A stretch of DNA of 64,000 bases from Bradyrhizobium diazoefficiens (GTDB lineage: Bacteria > Pseudomonadota > Alphaproteobacteria > Rhizobiales > Xanthobacteraceae): assembly GCF_016616235.1 (NCBI RefSeq), contig NZ_CP067100.1, forward strand, positions 4,957,001 to 5,021,000, read 5' to 3'. The notes under the pieces were generated by a model, which saw only the letters and a list, made by a program, of their open reading frames with translations, did not search any database and was not told the DNA's origin. Numbering within the stretch: the stretch's first letter is position 1; each line of letters begins with the position of its first letter. A program made the position numbers and the translations under genes. This document shows, in pieces, positions 1 to 8,180 of this stretch.

Positions 1-1349
1 TGAACGATGGGCTGGCGGATGTTGGCATAAGCTTGCCCCGGCAGACCGCCGAGCCAAGCCTCAACCGCATTGACGCTCTCGCGGATCGCCGTGAACCCGC
101 GGCTATTGATCACCCGCTCGACCGCGCGGATCTTCTCGTCCGCTTGATGCGAGTCCTCGTCGCTTACGGTGACCGTCGTCGTGATGTAGCCGAAGGCAAC
201 CAGATCGTCGCCAAGCTCGGACAGAGCCGCGTCGGCATCGAGAGCCTTGTTGCTGGCATCGGTGTCGAGCAGCGCCGCCTGCTCGTTGAACATGACCTCT
301 TTGAGGATCGCTGCGAGCGACTTCCGCTTGGCAAACCACTGCCGCCGGTAACGAGACAGCGTCGCATTTGCCTGCGTGCGGTCGAGCGGAATGAACCGGG
401 TGGCCCAGCGGTAGGGAACGCCAAGCCGGTTCAGTTCGTCAAGCAGGCCAGGAAACGTGACGTGCGGAAACCCAAGAACGGTCAGCGCACGCAGATGGCT
501 CCGCCCGATTGCCGGGGATAATCCGCCGGTTAGTGGCTCATCGCTCAGGAAGCAATCGAGATAGGCCGGAGTCTTGGGAACGCGGACCGGATGGCGCTTG
601 GTCGAAACGCAGCTATGGAGATAGGTGAGCGTCTCCGCATCGTTGAGGGGCCAAATCTCGGGCAAGACCGACGAAAGCAGATCGATCGCCCGGTCGGTTT
701 CCTGGATGAACCGTTGGAGATGCTCCCGATAGCCCTGCTCGCTTCTCTCGGGCCTTTCCCGGCCGTCGATATTATCGGCGTGGGGAATGTCGGCCGGCGC
801 TATATTCTCGCGTCGATCAGCATCGGCGGTCGATTGATCCCGACGAATCCGCCGACCTCCTCTCACCGCGCGATCCCTCTGTTTCGGACGCTCGAGGAAC
901 AGGCCCTCGAGGCGCGAGATCCTCTCGGCCGGCGGCAAGTACATCAGGGTCAGATGCAGCACACTTTCGAAATGCTGCCCGCCCGGGCGTGAAGGATCCT
1001 CCCATGCTACCCCAGTGGCGCCTTCGAAGGCGGCGCGTCGTTCCTCATCGACCAGCCAGGACACCGGGTCCGGAAACTCTGACCGCGGGTATTCGGAGGC
1101 CGGAATGCGCGTGGCATCAAAGAAGAGAGCCCAGCCTGAGCCGAAACGCTTCAAAACGTTGTTGACGCGGGACGCGACGCTCATCAGCTCGGCCTCGGTG
1201 GCACTGTCGAGGTCCGGTCCGCGGTAGCGTATCGTTCGCTGAAAGCTGCCGTCCTTGTTCAGGATGACGCCCGGCGCAACCAGGCATGCCCATGGCAGCC
1301 AATCAGCCAGCCGATAGGCATTGCCGCGGAATTCTCTCAAGTTCAGCAT
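1..1349 (-). CDS. trbE: TrbE conjugal transfer ATPase, N-terminal part (runs off window)
   Basis: VirB4-family ATPase of the mating-pair-formation type IV secretion system, which powers pilus assembly and substrate passage at the inner membrane. I read an open frame from ATG at 1349 to the window edge (about 449 codons, roughly half of the usual length). It contains TrbE hallmarks: LTYLHSCVSTKRHPVRVP, the GLLDELNRLGVPYRW block and RQWFAKRKSLAAILKEV, ending in VEAWLGGLPGQAYANIRQP. The Walker motifs lie beyond the edge. The start overlaps the trbD stop (ATGCTGA), so the two are translationally coupled. Residues about 152-206 are a polar, Arg-rich stretch longer than I recall for this family; it may be an insertion or a double frameshift. 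The family call is firm. Confidence 0.9.
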   Translation of the reverse strand, partial: MLNLREFRGNAYRLADWLPWACLVAPGVILNKDGSFQRTIRYRGPDLDSATEAELMSVASRVNNVLKRFGSGWALFFDATRIPASEYPRSEFPDPVSWLVDEERRAAFEGATGVAWEDPSRPGGQHFESVLHLTLMYLPPAERISRLEGLFLERPKQRDRAVRGGRRIRRDQSTADADRRENIAPADIPHADNIDGRERPERSEQGYREHLQRFIQETDRAIDLLSSVLPEIWPLNDAETLTYLHSCVSTKRHPVRVPKTPAYLDCFLSDEPLTGGLSPAIGRSHLRALTVLGFPHVTFPGLLDELNRLGVPYRWATRFIPLDRTQANATLSRYRRQWFAKRKSLAAILKEVMFNEQAALLDTDASNKALDADAALSELGDDLVAFGYITTTVTVSDEDSHQADEKIRAVERVINSRGFTAIRESVNAVEAWLGGLPGQAYANIRQPIV

Positions 1350-1600
1350 GCGAGCCGCCCTTTGTGCTTGGTGTGACGGATGGCGACCTCGACGAAAGCC
1401 GGGTCGCGTTTGGCGAGCCAAACGGCGGCGCTATGGCCGATCACCCAGAGCACCAGGCCCGCGAGCCAAAGCCGCAAGCCGAGCGCCAGCACAGCCGAGA
1501 GGGTCCCGATCAGGATGGCGGCGGCACGCGGGGCGCCACCGATCAGGATGGGTTCAGTCAACGAGCGGTGGAGCACGAGTTCAAAACCATCCGGGCGCAT
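1343..1600 (-). CDS. trbD: TrbD conjugal transfer inner-membrane protein
   Basis: Small VirB3-like membrane component of the conjugative type IV secretion system, thought to act with TrbE. The 85-residue product begins MRPDGFELVLHRSLTEPILI, a typical TrbD opening. Two hydrophobic stretches follow at about residues 26-42 and 44-62, and the tail is charged. The ATG at 1600 shares one base with the trbC stop (TGATG), and the stop overlaps the trbE start, so the three genes sit in one coupled operon. The longer in-frame upstream extension lies inside trbC and is rejected as a start. Length and position match trbD in rhizobial trb operons. Confidence 0.88.
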   Translation of the reverse strand: MRPDGFELVLHRSLTEPILIGGAPRAAAILIGTLSAVLALGLRLWLAGLVLWVIGHSAAVWLAKRDPAFVEVAIRHTKHKGRLAC

Positions 1601-1968
1601 CAGATCAGTGCTCCGCCACCAAATGAGAAGAACGACAAGAAGAACGAGCTCGCGGCGAAGGCGATCGAGAGGCCGAACACGACCTGGACCATCTTGCGGA
1701 ATCCACCGGAGGTGTCGCCGAAGGCCAGCGATATGCCTGTTACCGTGATGATGATGACGGCGACGATCTTGGCGACCGGTCCCTGCACGGATTCCAGGAC
1801 GCGCTCGAGCGGCGCTTCCCATGGCATGCCCGAACCAGCGGCCTGTGCCGCCGTGACACTGAGGAGCATGCAGGCCGAGGCCACACTGAGCTCGACCAGA
1901 GGCAAACCGCTGACCGAACAGCAGCTGCGCAGGCGCGAACGCATGTTTAGACGCAGACGAATGGACAT
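1600..1968 (-). CDS. trbC: TrbC/VirB2-type conjugative pilin
   Basis: Major pilin subunit of the conjugative pilus. The 122-residue precursor has a long signal sequence whose hydrophobic core ends in VTAAQAAGSGMPWE, a plausible signal-peptidase site after AQA. Two hydrophobic helices follow (KIVAVIIITVTGISLAF and the VFGLSIAFAASSFFLSFF segment), separated by the short loop GDTSGGFRKM, as in VirB2/TrbC pilins. The usual start may be the ATG at MRSRL a few codons in. It lies between trbB (18 bp upstream) and trbD (1-bp overlap), the expected order. I see no sign of damage. Confidence 0.88.
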   Translation of the reverse strand: MSIRLRLNMRSRLRSCCSVSGLPLVELSVASACMLLSVTAAQAAGSGMPWEAPLERVLESVQGPVAKIVAVIIITVTGISLAFGDTSGGFRKMVQVVFGLSIAFAASSFFLSFFSFGGGALI

Positions 1969-1986
1969 ATTGCAGTCTCCTTCAGG

Positions 1987-2970
1987 TCAGAGGCGATGGG
2001 AGGTGTTTGGAAGTCCGGGCGGGGTTTCGAGCAGGTAATCGCCCGACGGATCGAGCCCTTTGAGCTCGGCGACGGTCTCGACGCGCCGTGCGGGACCTCG
2101 CCCCTTGATGAACACGATCAGGTCGATCGCCTCGGCAATGAGCCGACGCGGCACCGTTGCGACCGCTTCCTGGATCAGTTGTTCGATCCGGTAGAGCGCA
2201 GCTCGTGCCGAGTTGGCATGGACCGTGGCAATTCCGCCGGGGTGCCCTGTATTCCAGGCCTTCAGCATGTCGAGGGCTTCGGCCCCTCTGACCTCGCCGA
2301 CGATGATGCGGTCGGGGCGCAAGCGCAGCGTGGAGCGCACCAGATCGGCCAGGCTCGCCACGCCCGGCTTGGTCCGGAGCGTCACGGCATCCTTGGCGTC
2401 GCAGCGCAGTTCGCGGGTGTCCTCAATAATGACCACCCTCTCCTCGAGGCCGGCGATTTCCGCAAGAAGCGCGTTCGCAAGCGTCGTCTTGCCGGACCCA
2501 GTGCCGCCGGCGATCAGAATGCTGCGCGCTTCGGTGACCGCTGATGTCAGCACCTTCGCCATCAGCGGCGAGGCAATCTGCGCCTTGACGTAGTCGGACA
2601 GGCGGAACGTTGTCGTTGCCGGCTTGCGGATGGAAAAGCATGGCGCCAGCGCAACAGGCGGCAAGATGCCCTCAAAGCGTTCACCGGTTTCGGGGAGTTC
2701 CGCCGAGACGATTGGAGACGAACCGCTCGCTTCCGCCCGCACATGGCTGGCAACAAGCCGGATGATCCGCTCCGACTCCTGCGGCGTCAGAACGACGCCG
2801 GTGTCAGCTCGTCCCGTCCCGTGCCGGTCAAGCCAAAGCCTCCCATCGGGATTGACCATGACCTCGACGACATCAGGCTCTTCCAGAGCGAGCGCGATCG
2901 CAGGTCCCATCGCGGTCCGCAGCATGCCGCGGCGTCGTTCGCGGGTCTCTGGCGAGAGGAGATCAGACAT
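1987..2970 (-). CDS. trbB: TrbB conjugal transfer traffic ATPase
   Basis: VirB11/GspE-family hexameric ATPase that drives pilus biogenesis and substrate transfer at the cytoplasmic face. With the ATG at 2970 the product is 327 residues, the usual TrbB length. Visible motifs are Walker A GGTGSGKTT (155-163), the Asp box IIEDTREL (181-188), the Walker B region RIIVGEVRG (221-229) and the His box ATVHANS (248-254). An upstream in-frame extension to 3216 lies inside the ribbon-helix-helix gene and is rejected. The start overlaps the stop of that gene by 8 bp, and trbC follows after 18 bp. All catalytic motifs look intact. Confidence 0.93.
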   Translation of the reverse strand: MSDLLSPETRERRRGMLRTAMGPAIALALEEPDVVEVMVNPDGRLWLDRHGTGRADTGVVLTPQESERIIRLVASHVRAEASGSSPIVSAELPETGERFEGILPPVALAPCFSIRKPATTTFRLSDYVKAQIASPLMAKVLTSAVTEARSILIAGGTGSGKTTLANALLAEIAGLEERVVIIEDTRELRCDAKDAVTLRTKPGVASLADLVRSTLRLRPDRIIVGEVRGAEALDMLKAWNTGHPGGIATVHANSARAALYRIEQLIQEAVATVPRRLIAEAIDLIVFIKGRGPARRVETVAELKGLDPSGDYLLETPPGLPNTSHRL

Positions 2971-3514
2971 TGCCAACCTCCTCTCGCCCTGCCGGAGAAT
3001 GCTCCGGCGGCTCACCCGTCGCGCTCGGCGCGCGGGACCCAGTATCGCTGGTTTGGGCAGCGCCCAGAGGGGCACCTTCCTCGAGGCTCCGCATGAAGAG
3101 ATCTGGCTTCGAGGCGCTGACTCGGTCCATGACATCAGCGACAAGCCGGCCGCCGGAGGCGACGCGTTTGCCGACCTGGGCGACAAACATCTCGAACCGC
3201 TCACGCCCCAGCGCACGCGCGGCGTCCTGATCTTGCGATGGCAGCGGCGGGGTGATGGTCAGGTAGTAGCGGATGAACAGTGCGATGGTCTCCGCCAGAA
3301 CGCTCCCGTCGCGGTCGGCGCGTTCCAATTGCCGGCTCATCCGGTCGAGCCTTCGGATCAAAGCCGCATCGCCGCTGGCATCTCGCTCGGGGTTGAGAAA
3401 GCGATCCAGCGCGGCATCGACAATGGCTGATTTATTGGCTCCGGGGCGCTTGGCGGCGAGCTCAAGCCGCTGCGCCACGCTGTCGGAGACATAGGCCGAT
3501 AGTTTGGGTTTCAT
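2963..3514 (-). CDS. CopG-like ribbon-helix-helix protein of the tra/trb operon
   Basis: Putative DNA-binding accessory protein of 183 residues, starting MKPKLSAYVSDSVAQRLE. The first 45 residues have the ribbon-helix-helix pattern: a short beta strand, then helices with ANKSAIVDAALDRFL. The rest is helical (RLDRMSRQLERADRD and a hydrophobic segment ETIALFIRYYLTI). Proteins of this kind regularly separate traG from trbB in rhizobial elements and are annotated as CopG regulators, although a role in recruiting DNA to the coupling protein is also possible. The start at 3514 lies 11 bp after the traG stop, and the stop overlaps trbB, so it belongs to the same transcript. Confidence 0.75.
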   Translation of the reverse strand: MKPKLSAYVSDSVAQRLELAAKRPGANKSAIVDAALDRFLNPERDASGDAALIRRLDRMSRQLERADRDGSVLAETIALFIRYYLTITPPLPSQDQDAARALGRERFEMFVAQVGKRVASGGRLVADVMDRVSASKPDLFMRSLEEGAPLGAAQTSDTGSRAPSATGEPPEHSPAGREEVGNV

Positions 3515-3525
3515 CGGGAAGCTCT

Positions 3526-5553
3526 TCAAAACGAGGGAAGAAGGTCGTCGTCGTCGCGGGTGACGGCATGGGCTCGGCGTACGGTGCTTGATGCGTTTGC
3601 TGCTTGCTGCATCTGGCGGCGGTCGGCGGCGACGTCGGACTCGTCGTCGAGCAATCGCTCCTCGATGGCGCGAACATCGGTTACAGCCGGTGCGGCCTCG
3701 TCGAACAACGGCAATTGCTGCTTGAGGCCGCCTTCCTCGCCGCCCGCCTGCATGAGCTCGCGGTACGGCAGGGTCGCCAGGCGAAGATGGGTGGCGCGCA
3801 CCTCGCCACGCCAATCGTCCGTGCGCGCCGCCGGCCGATCGGCATATTCGTCGCCCACCAAAGATGGCGGCTTTCGCAGACGAGCGACGAAGTTTGCGTC
3901 CTCATAGTGCCGCAGCTTGAGCGCCCGGACTGGCGCAAGGCCCGAAACCAGCACGATCGCCTGGTCGGGCGGCAACTGCATCACTTCGCCGGGCGTCAGC
4001 AAAGGACGCGCGGTCTCCTGACGACTAACCATGACGTGGCCAAGCCAAGGGGCCAGCCGATGGCCCGCATAGTTGCGCTGTGCGCGTAGTTCGGTCGCGG
4101 TGCCGAGGGCGTCCGAGATGCGTTTGGCGGTGCGCTCGTCATTGGCGGCAAAAGCAATGCGGACGTGGCAATTGTCCAGGATCGCGTTGTTCTCGCCGTA
4201 CGCCTTGGCGATCTGGTTGAGCGACTGCGCGATGAGGTAGGCGCGGATACCGTAACCGGCCATGAAGGCGAGCGCGCTTTCGAAGAAGTCGAGCCGGCCG
4301 AGAGCGGGAAATTCGTCCAGCATCATCAGGAGCTGGCGCTGCCTGCGACCAACCACATTGACGTTCAAGGTCTCGGTCAGCCGGCGGCCAATCTGGTTGA
4401 GGATCAACCTGATCAGCGGCTTGGTGCGGCTGATGTCCGACGGCGGAACGACGAGATAGAGGGTGACCGGCTTATTGGCACTCACGAGGTCGGCGATGCG
4501 CCAGTCGCAGCTCTCGGTGTTTCGGCTGACGACTGGATCGCGGTAGAGTCCAAGAAAGCTCACGGCAGTCGACAGAACGCCGGAGCGTTCGTTCTCGGAC
4601 TTGTTGAGCAGCTCTCGTGCGGTCGCGGCGACCACGGGGTGCACTTTCGGCTCCGCCTCTGTGCCGAGGTGATTGGTTGCCAGCATGATCCTGAGCGTCT
4701 TCTCAAAGGACTGCGCAGGGTCGGCCAGGATCTCGGTGACGCGGGTGAGCGTCTTCTTCTCTTCCGCGTAAAGGACGTGAAGGATGACGCCGACCAGCAG
4801 GGAATGACTGGTCTTCTCCCAATGGGTTCGGCGTTCGAGCGCCCCTTCGGGGTCGACCAGGATGTCGGCGATGTTCTGGACGTCGCGGACTTCGGCGGCC
4901 CCCTTGCGCACCTCAAGCAGCGGATTGTAGCGGGCGCTTCTTGAATCGGTTGGATTGAACAGGAGGCAATGCGAGAACGTTGAACGCCAACCGGAGGTCA
5001 ATTCCCAGTTTTCGCCCTTGATGTCGTGGACCACCGCCGACGAGGTCCACGACAGCAACGTGGGCAACACCAGCCCCACGCCCTTGCCCGACCGGGTGGG
5101 CGCGAAACACATGACGTGCTCCGGTCCATCGTGGCGCAGATAGTTGTTCTCGAGGCGTCCCAGGAACACGCCTCTGGATGCGAACAGGCCAGCCGTCTTG
5201 ATTTCCTTCGGCGTGGCCCACCGGGCCGAACCGTACGTCGTCACCAATTGGCTTTGGCGCGCGCGCCACACCGAATTGACGATCGCGAACAGCGCGCCCG
5301 CGATGCCGCCGCCTGCGGCGATGGCGCCGCCCTCCTCGAATATCTCGGGCGCATAGGCCTCGTAGGCGAACCACCATTCGAACACTCGCCAGGGCAGATA
5401 GACGGGATAGCCGACGATCAAGAACCAAGGCTCACCCAGGCGCTGCTGATAGCCGAGAGCTGCGGCGGTCCATTGCGTCGCGCCCCAGGTCGACGCGGCA
5501 ACGATGCCGAGCACGACGGCGATCTGACCGACGTAGATTTTTGCTGGAAACAT
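3526..5553 (-). CDS. traG: TraG/VirD4 conjugal transfer coupling protein
   Basis: Inner-membrane coupling ATPase that brings the relaxase-DNA complex to the type IV secretion channel. I prefer the ATG at 5553 (MFPAKIYVGQIAVV), where homologues begin, over the GTG at 5571; this gives 675 residues. N-terminal transmembrane segments lie at about residues 5-30 and 40-62, with another hydrophobic segment near 75-95. The Walker A is PTRSGKGVG (152-160) and the Walker B is LLMMLDEF (407-414). The C-terminal tail is variable and acidic, as in other TraG proteins. It heads the minus-strand operon continuing into the ribbon-helix-helix gene and trbBCDE. Its usual partner relaxase survives only as a fragment at 7333-7690. 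Confidence 0.93.
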   Translation of the reverse strand: MFPAKIYVGQIAVVLGIVAASTWGATQWTAAALGYQQRLGEPWFLIVGYPVYLPWRVFEWWFAYEAYAPEIFEEGGAIAAGGGIAGALFAIVNSVWRARQSQLVTTYGSARWATPKEIKTAGLFASRGVFLGRLENNYLRHDGPEHVMCFAPTRSGKGVGLVLPTLLSWTSSAVVHDIKGENWELTSGWRSTFSHCLLFNPTDSRSARYNPLLEVRKGAAEVRDVQNIADILVDPEGALERRTHWEKTSHSLLVGVILHVLYAEEKKTLTRVTEILADPAQSFEKTLRIMLATNHLGTEAEPKVHPVVAATARELLNKSENERSGVLSTAVSFLGLYRDPVVSRNTESCDWRIADLVSANKPVTLYLVVPPSDISRTKPLIRLILNQIGRRLTETLNVNVVGRRQRQLLMMLDEFPALGRLDFFESALAFMAGYGIRAYLIAQSLNQIAKAYGENNAILDNCHVRIAFAANDERTAKRISDALGTATELRAQRNYAGHRLAPWLGHVMVSRQETARPLLTPGEVMQLPPDQAIVLVSGLAPVRALKLRHYEDANFVARLRKPPSLVGDEYADRPAARTDDWRGEVRATHLRLATLPYRELMQAGGEEGGLKQQLPLFDEAAPAVTDVRAIEERLLDDESDVAADRRQMQQAANASSTVRRAHAVTRDDDDLLPSF

Positions 5554-5876
5554 CCGGCTCGCCCCACTCACTCACCCCACGTGAGCGGCGCGATGAAAGA
5601 AGCGAATGCGCTTGGCGTTCAATCGAAATAAAAATCGTCTCCGGGAAGTGAGAGCAATGTCGATCAGGCGTGCGAAGGCGGGAAGGATTTACGTCAAGTC
5701 TCGGCCGCGATGATCCAACGCCTCAACAAAAGGTGAGCTATTGGCTCAAGTTGGATGATCCTTGACACGGACAGCGGCGCGCCGGGCGCAGGTTGCGACG
5801 GTCAGAGCGGAACTAGCCAAACAACCCAATTGATGGGGCCAGGCGCGCCGATTCGGCACGAAATCAGGGTTAATCC

Positions 5877-5910
5877 CGTTTATACTCACTTCGCGAAGTG
5901 AGTATAAACG
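5877..5910. promoter_or_regulatory. Perfect 34-bp palindrome, probable operator
   Basis: A perfect 17+17 bp inverted repeat centred at 5893/5894 with no spacer. The half-site reads CGTTTATACTCACTTCG. It lies 68 bp before the ATG of the nucleotidyltransferase gene. The element TTATACTCA inside each arm recurs in the next palindrome, so the pair looks like two binding sites for one dimeric repressor. A cruciform or attenuator is the alternative. Confidence 0.7.
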
Positions 5911-5935
5911 CGCTGGACGATCGGTTCCACCTCAA

Positions 5936-5963
5936 TTATACTCAATCCGCAAACTGAGTATAA
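5936..5963. promoter_or_regulatory. Second inverted repeat sharing the same 9-bp arm
   Basis: Arms TTATACTCA (5936-5944) and TGAGTATAA (5955-5963) are separated by 10 bp. The arm is identical to the core of the palindrome at 5877-5910, giving four copies of TTATACTCA in two inverted pairs within 87 bp. It ends 14 bp before the ATG at 5978, so a bound protein would block transcription start or early translation. Autoregulation by the downstream product, or by an element-borne repressor outside the window, is inferred. Confidence 0.65.
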
Positions 5964-5977
5964 CTCGGGAAACGACC

Positions 5978-7327
5978 ATGCCTGCCCCGACCCTCGTCGC
6001 CCAGACGACCTATGCCGAGCTCCTTGAGCGCACCGCCAACGCTGCCTTCGAGGACGCGTTCACGGACGACGGATCGTTCACGGCCAAGAGCATCAATGGC
6101 CGTAAGTATTGGTACTTCCAGACCGGCACCGGCGCCGATCGGTCGCAGCGCTATGTCGGACCGGAGACGCCGGAGCTTCTGGAGCGCATCGCCCACCACA
6201 AGGAAGTTCGCGAAGACGAGCGCGAGCGCCGGGCGCTTGTGTCTACCCTGGTCCGGTCGTTCAGTTTTCCTCGTCCCATTCCCGAGATCGGCGATATCAT
6301 CGCAGCGCTTGCCAAGGCTGGCGTATTTCGCCTTCGCGGCGTGCTGGTCGGAACGATCGCCTACCAAACCTATGCTCCGATGCTTGGCGTTCGCCTGTCC
6401 GCCGGCTCGCTGCAAACCGGCGACGTCGACATTGCCCAATTCAAGAATGTCTCGGTGGCGGTCGAGGACTCCACGCCGCCCGTTCTGGAGGTGCTGAAGG
6501 AAGTCGACAAAACCTTTCGTGCCGTTCCTCATGTCTCGGACGGCCGACGCGTGACGAGCTATGCCGCCAAGGGCGGCTTGCGCGTCGACTTTCTCACGCC
6601 CCACGAAGGCAAGGAGACCGGCCGTCCCCAAAAGCTACCTGCCCTGAACACCGACGCCCAGCCGCTGCGCTTCCTGGACTTCCTGATCCGCGATCCTGAG
6701 CCCGCCGTGATCCTGCATGGCGCCGGCATCTACGTGCACGTGCCGGCTCCGGCGCGCTACGCTGTCCACAAGCTCATCGTCTCCCGCCGGCGCCCGGAGG
6801 GGTTTGCAAAACGCGACAAGGACCTGCAGCAGTCCGAGGCCTTGCTCGCGGTTCTCGCTGAAAAGCGGCCCCAGGAACTGAAATCTGCGTGGGAGGAGGC
6901 CCATGGCCGCGGCCCCAAATGGCGCCAGCTGATGCTCGAAGGGCTTGCTTTGCTTTCGGAGTCCGTTCGTGACGTGGTGCTCAAGACCATTGGTGCGCCT
7001 CGCTCGGTCATTCCAGGCATCGATCTCTCCTTCGAAAATCCACCTGCGCGCTATGACTTCAGCCGCGACGTCGTGACGTTCCAGGGCCAAGCACTCGGCG
7101 GAGCAGTCAACTGCGCGGTCAGCCGCGAGGCGCTGGACGACCATTTTGGTGCCGACGGCCTCGGGCAAGAGGGACGCGTAGAAGCGTTCCTCAAGAACAG
7201 GTCGAGGATCGAGGAGATCGCTCGCGCCAAATATCTCGCCTCGCCGGTCGACGAGCCCGGCGCCGTCCTGGTCAAGACGTCCGACGTCGATCGCTTTTCG
7301 ACGCAAGGAGCAACCAAGCGGAAGTAA
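5978..7327 (+). CDS. Nucleotidyltransferase-fold protein (GSU2403 type) with C-terminal DUF1488-like domain
   Basis: A 449-residue protein with the minimal nucleotidyltransferase core: GVLVGTIAYQTYAPMLGV (121-138), then GDVDIAQF (148-155) with the paired metal-binding Asp149/Asp151, and a third Asp in LRVDFLT (201-207). The N-terminal part contains the SINGRKYWYFQ segment (38-48) seen in the GSU2403 family. The last 90 residues (FQGQALGGAVNCAVSREALDDHF onward) look like a DUF1488 domain, found mostly in rhizobia. Related folds act as AbiEii/MenT-like toxins that modify tRNA, so a toxin or defence role is possible but unproven. It stands alone on the plus strand between traG and the relaxase scrap, with two strong palindromes upstream. 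No obvious antitoxin gene adjoins it. Confidence 0.72.
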   Translation: MPAPTLVAQTTYAELLERTANAAFEDAFTDDGSFTAKSINGRKYWYFQTGTGADRSQRYVGPETPELLERIAHHKEVREDERERRALVSTLVRSFSFPRPIPEIGDIIAALAKAGVFRLRGVLVGTIAYQTYAPMLGVRLSAGSLQTGDVDIAQFKNVSVAVEDSTPPVLEVLKEVDKTFRAVPHVSDGRRVTSYAAKGGLRVDFLTPHEGKETGRPQKLPALNTDAQPLRFLDFLIRDPEPAVILHGAGIYVHVPAPARYAVHKLIVSRRRPEGFAKRDKDLQQSEALLAVLAEKRPQELKSAWEEAHGRGPKWRQLMLEGLALLSESVRDVVLKTIGAPRSVIPGIDLSFENPPARYDFSRDVVTFQGQALGGAVNCAVSREALDDHFGADGLGQEGRVEAFLKNRSRIEEIARAKYLASPVDEPGAVLVKTSDVDRFSTQGATKRK

Positions 7328-7332
7328 GCCCT

Positions 7333-7690
7333 TCATCGTCCGATCCCGCGCTTGATGCCGATCGACCAGGATATGCCCTCCCCGCCGACCTGACCGGTGA
7401 CCAGTTGCCCGCGCGCCCGCTCCAGCACCGGCCGCCACGGCACCAGCACGAACTCATGGGATCGCTCAATCAGAGCGAACCGCCCGCTGTTCAGCGTCAG
7501 CATGCGCCGATAGAGGCCGTCGATCTTGTCCCCGGCCTTCGCGTCGAGGTGTTCAAGGCCGGTGCGCGCGGAAATATCCGCCGCGGTCCGTGCCAGTTCG
7601 CGTCCCTCGAGGGTCTCGAGCATGTTCCGCGCGAAACGTACCTGTCCGCCTTCCTCTCGCGCCAGCCCCTGCTCGATCAGCCATTGCCGA
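7333..7690 (-). pseudogene. C-terminal remnant of a DUF3363 relaxase
   Basis: About 118 codons reading RQWLIEQGLAREEGGQVRF, through IDGLYRRMLTLNSGRFALIE and REH-free FVLVPWRPVLERARGQLV, to the stop at 7333. This is the conserved tail of the DUF3363 relaxases (RlxS/VirD2-like) that nick the transfer origin of traG-trb elements. The catalytic N-terminal half is missing. At roughly 7681-7692 the relaxase reading gives way to out-of-frame sequence of a chromosomal oxidoreductase, so the fragment has no start codon of its own. It ends 5 bp from the convergent nucleotidyltransferase gene. It is unlikely to make a functional protein, so this copy of the element probably cannot transfer by itself. 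Confidence 0.78.
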
Positions 7691-8117
7691 GACCGTTGAA
7701 CGCGAGATAGGCCGTCAGGCCGTTGATGCCGAGCAGGCTGAGATTGGCGCTGAGCGGCAACGTCGACGGCGTCACCCGCCGCAGGATCGCATCGGGCGTC
7801 GTCGTACAATGTGACTGCCATCCGAACCATCCGTACAGGAAGTCGCCCTCTCCGATGCCGGGACTCCGGCTCTCGACGACTTCGCCGACCGCGAGCGCGC
7901 GCATCGGCGTATCGAGCGGCACAGGTGCGCTGTAGTTGCCTTCCTCATTGGCCCATCCGCGCTGCGCCGGATCAACCGACAGATAATGGTTGCGCACGAG
8001 GATCTCGCCTTCCCCGGGACGCCTGACCGGTTCGCGCACCAGCGCGAAGTCCGGCGGCCGCGGCACTCCCGTCGGACGGGCAACGAGCCGCATCTGCAGG
8101 TTCACGGTCTGCGTCAT
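7677..8117 (-). pseudogene. Truncated MDR-family NADPH-dependent oxidoreductase (N-terminal half)
   Basis: Starts at ATG 8117 and reads MTQTVNLQMRLVARPTGVPR, then LVREPVRRPGEGEILVRNHY and LSVDPAQRGWANEEG, the GroES-like N-terminal domain of the leukotriene B4 dehydrogenase/prostaglandin reductase branch of medium-chain reductases. Family members have about 330-345 residues. This frame stops after 146, just as the helix before the Rossmann domain begins (GLTAYLAFNGLG). The next bases belong to the relaxase fragment, which supplies the stop. The nucleotide-binding and catalytic half is therefore absent. It lies 63 bp downstream of the acyl-CoA dehydrogenase on the same strand and was probably the last gene of that operon before the rearrangement. 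Confidence 0.8.
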
Positions 8118-8180
8118 TTCGCCTACCTTCCGGATATCGGGCCTGGGAAGGTCCTAGCATCCAAGACCCATCTATCGACG

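Larger units (their letters stand above)
5554..5977. other. Divergent intergenic region, traG / nucleotidyltransferase
   Basis: A non-coding gap of about 420 bp between two divergent genes. The traG-proximal 300 bp holds no convincing gene or motif. It could hold the traG promoter or a transfer origin, but I saw no recognisable oriT. The right-hand end carries the two palindromes listed separately, ahead of the nucleotidyltransferase gene. Confidence 0.6.

Noticed and set aside
33..992. Plus-strand open frames at the left edge
   Set aside because: They are antisense to the TrbE frame, which reads continuously with clear family motifs.
1..7690. Search for an integrase, att direct repeats or oriT
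   Set aside because: None recognisable in this part of the element; they probably lie left of the window or were lost.
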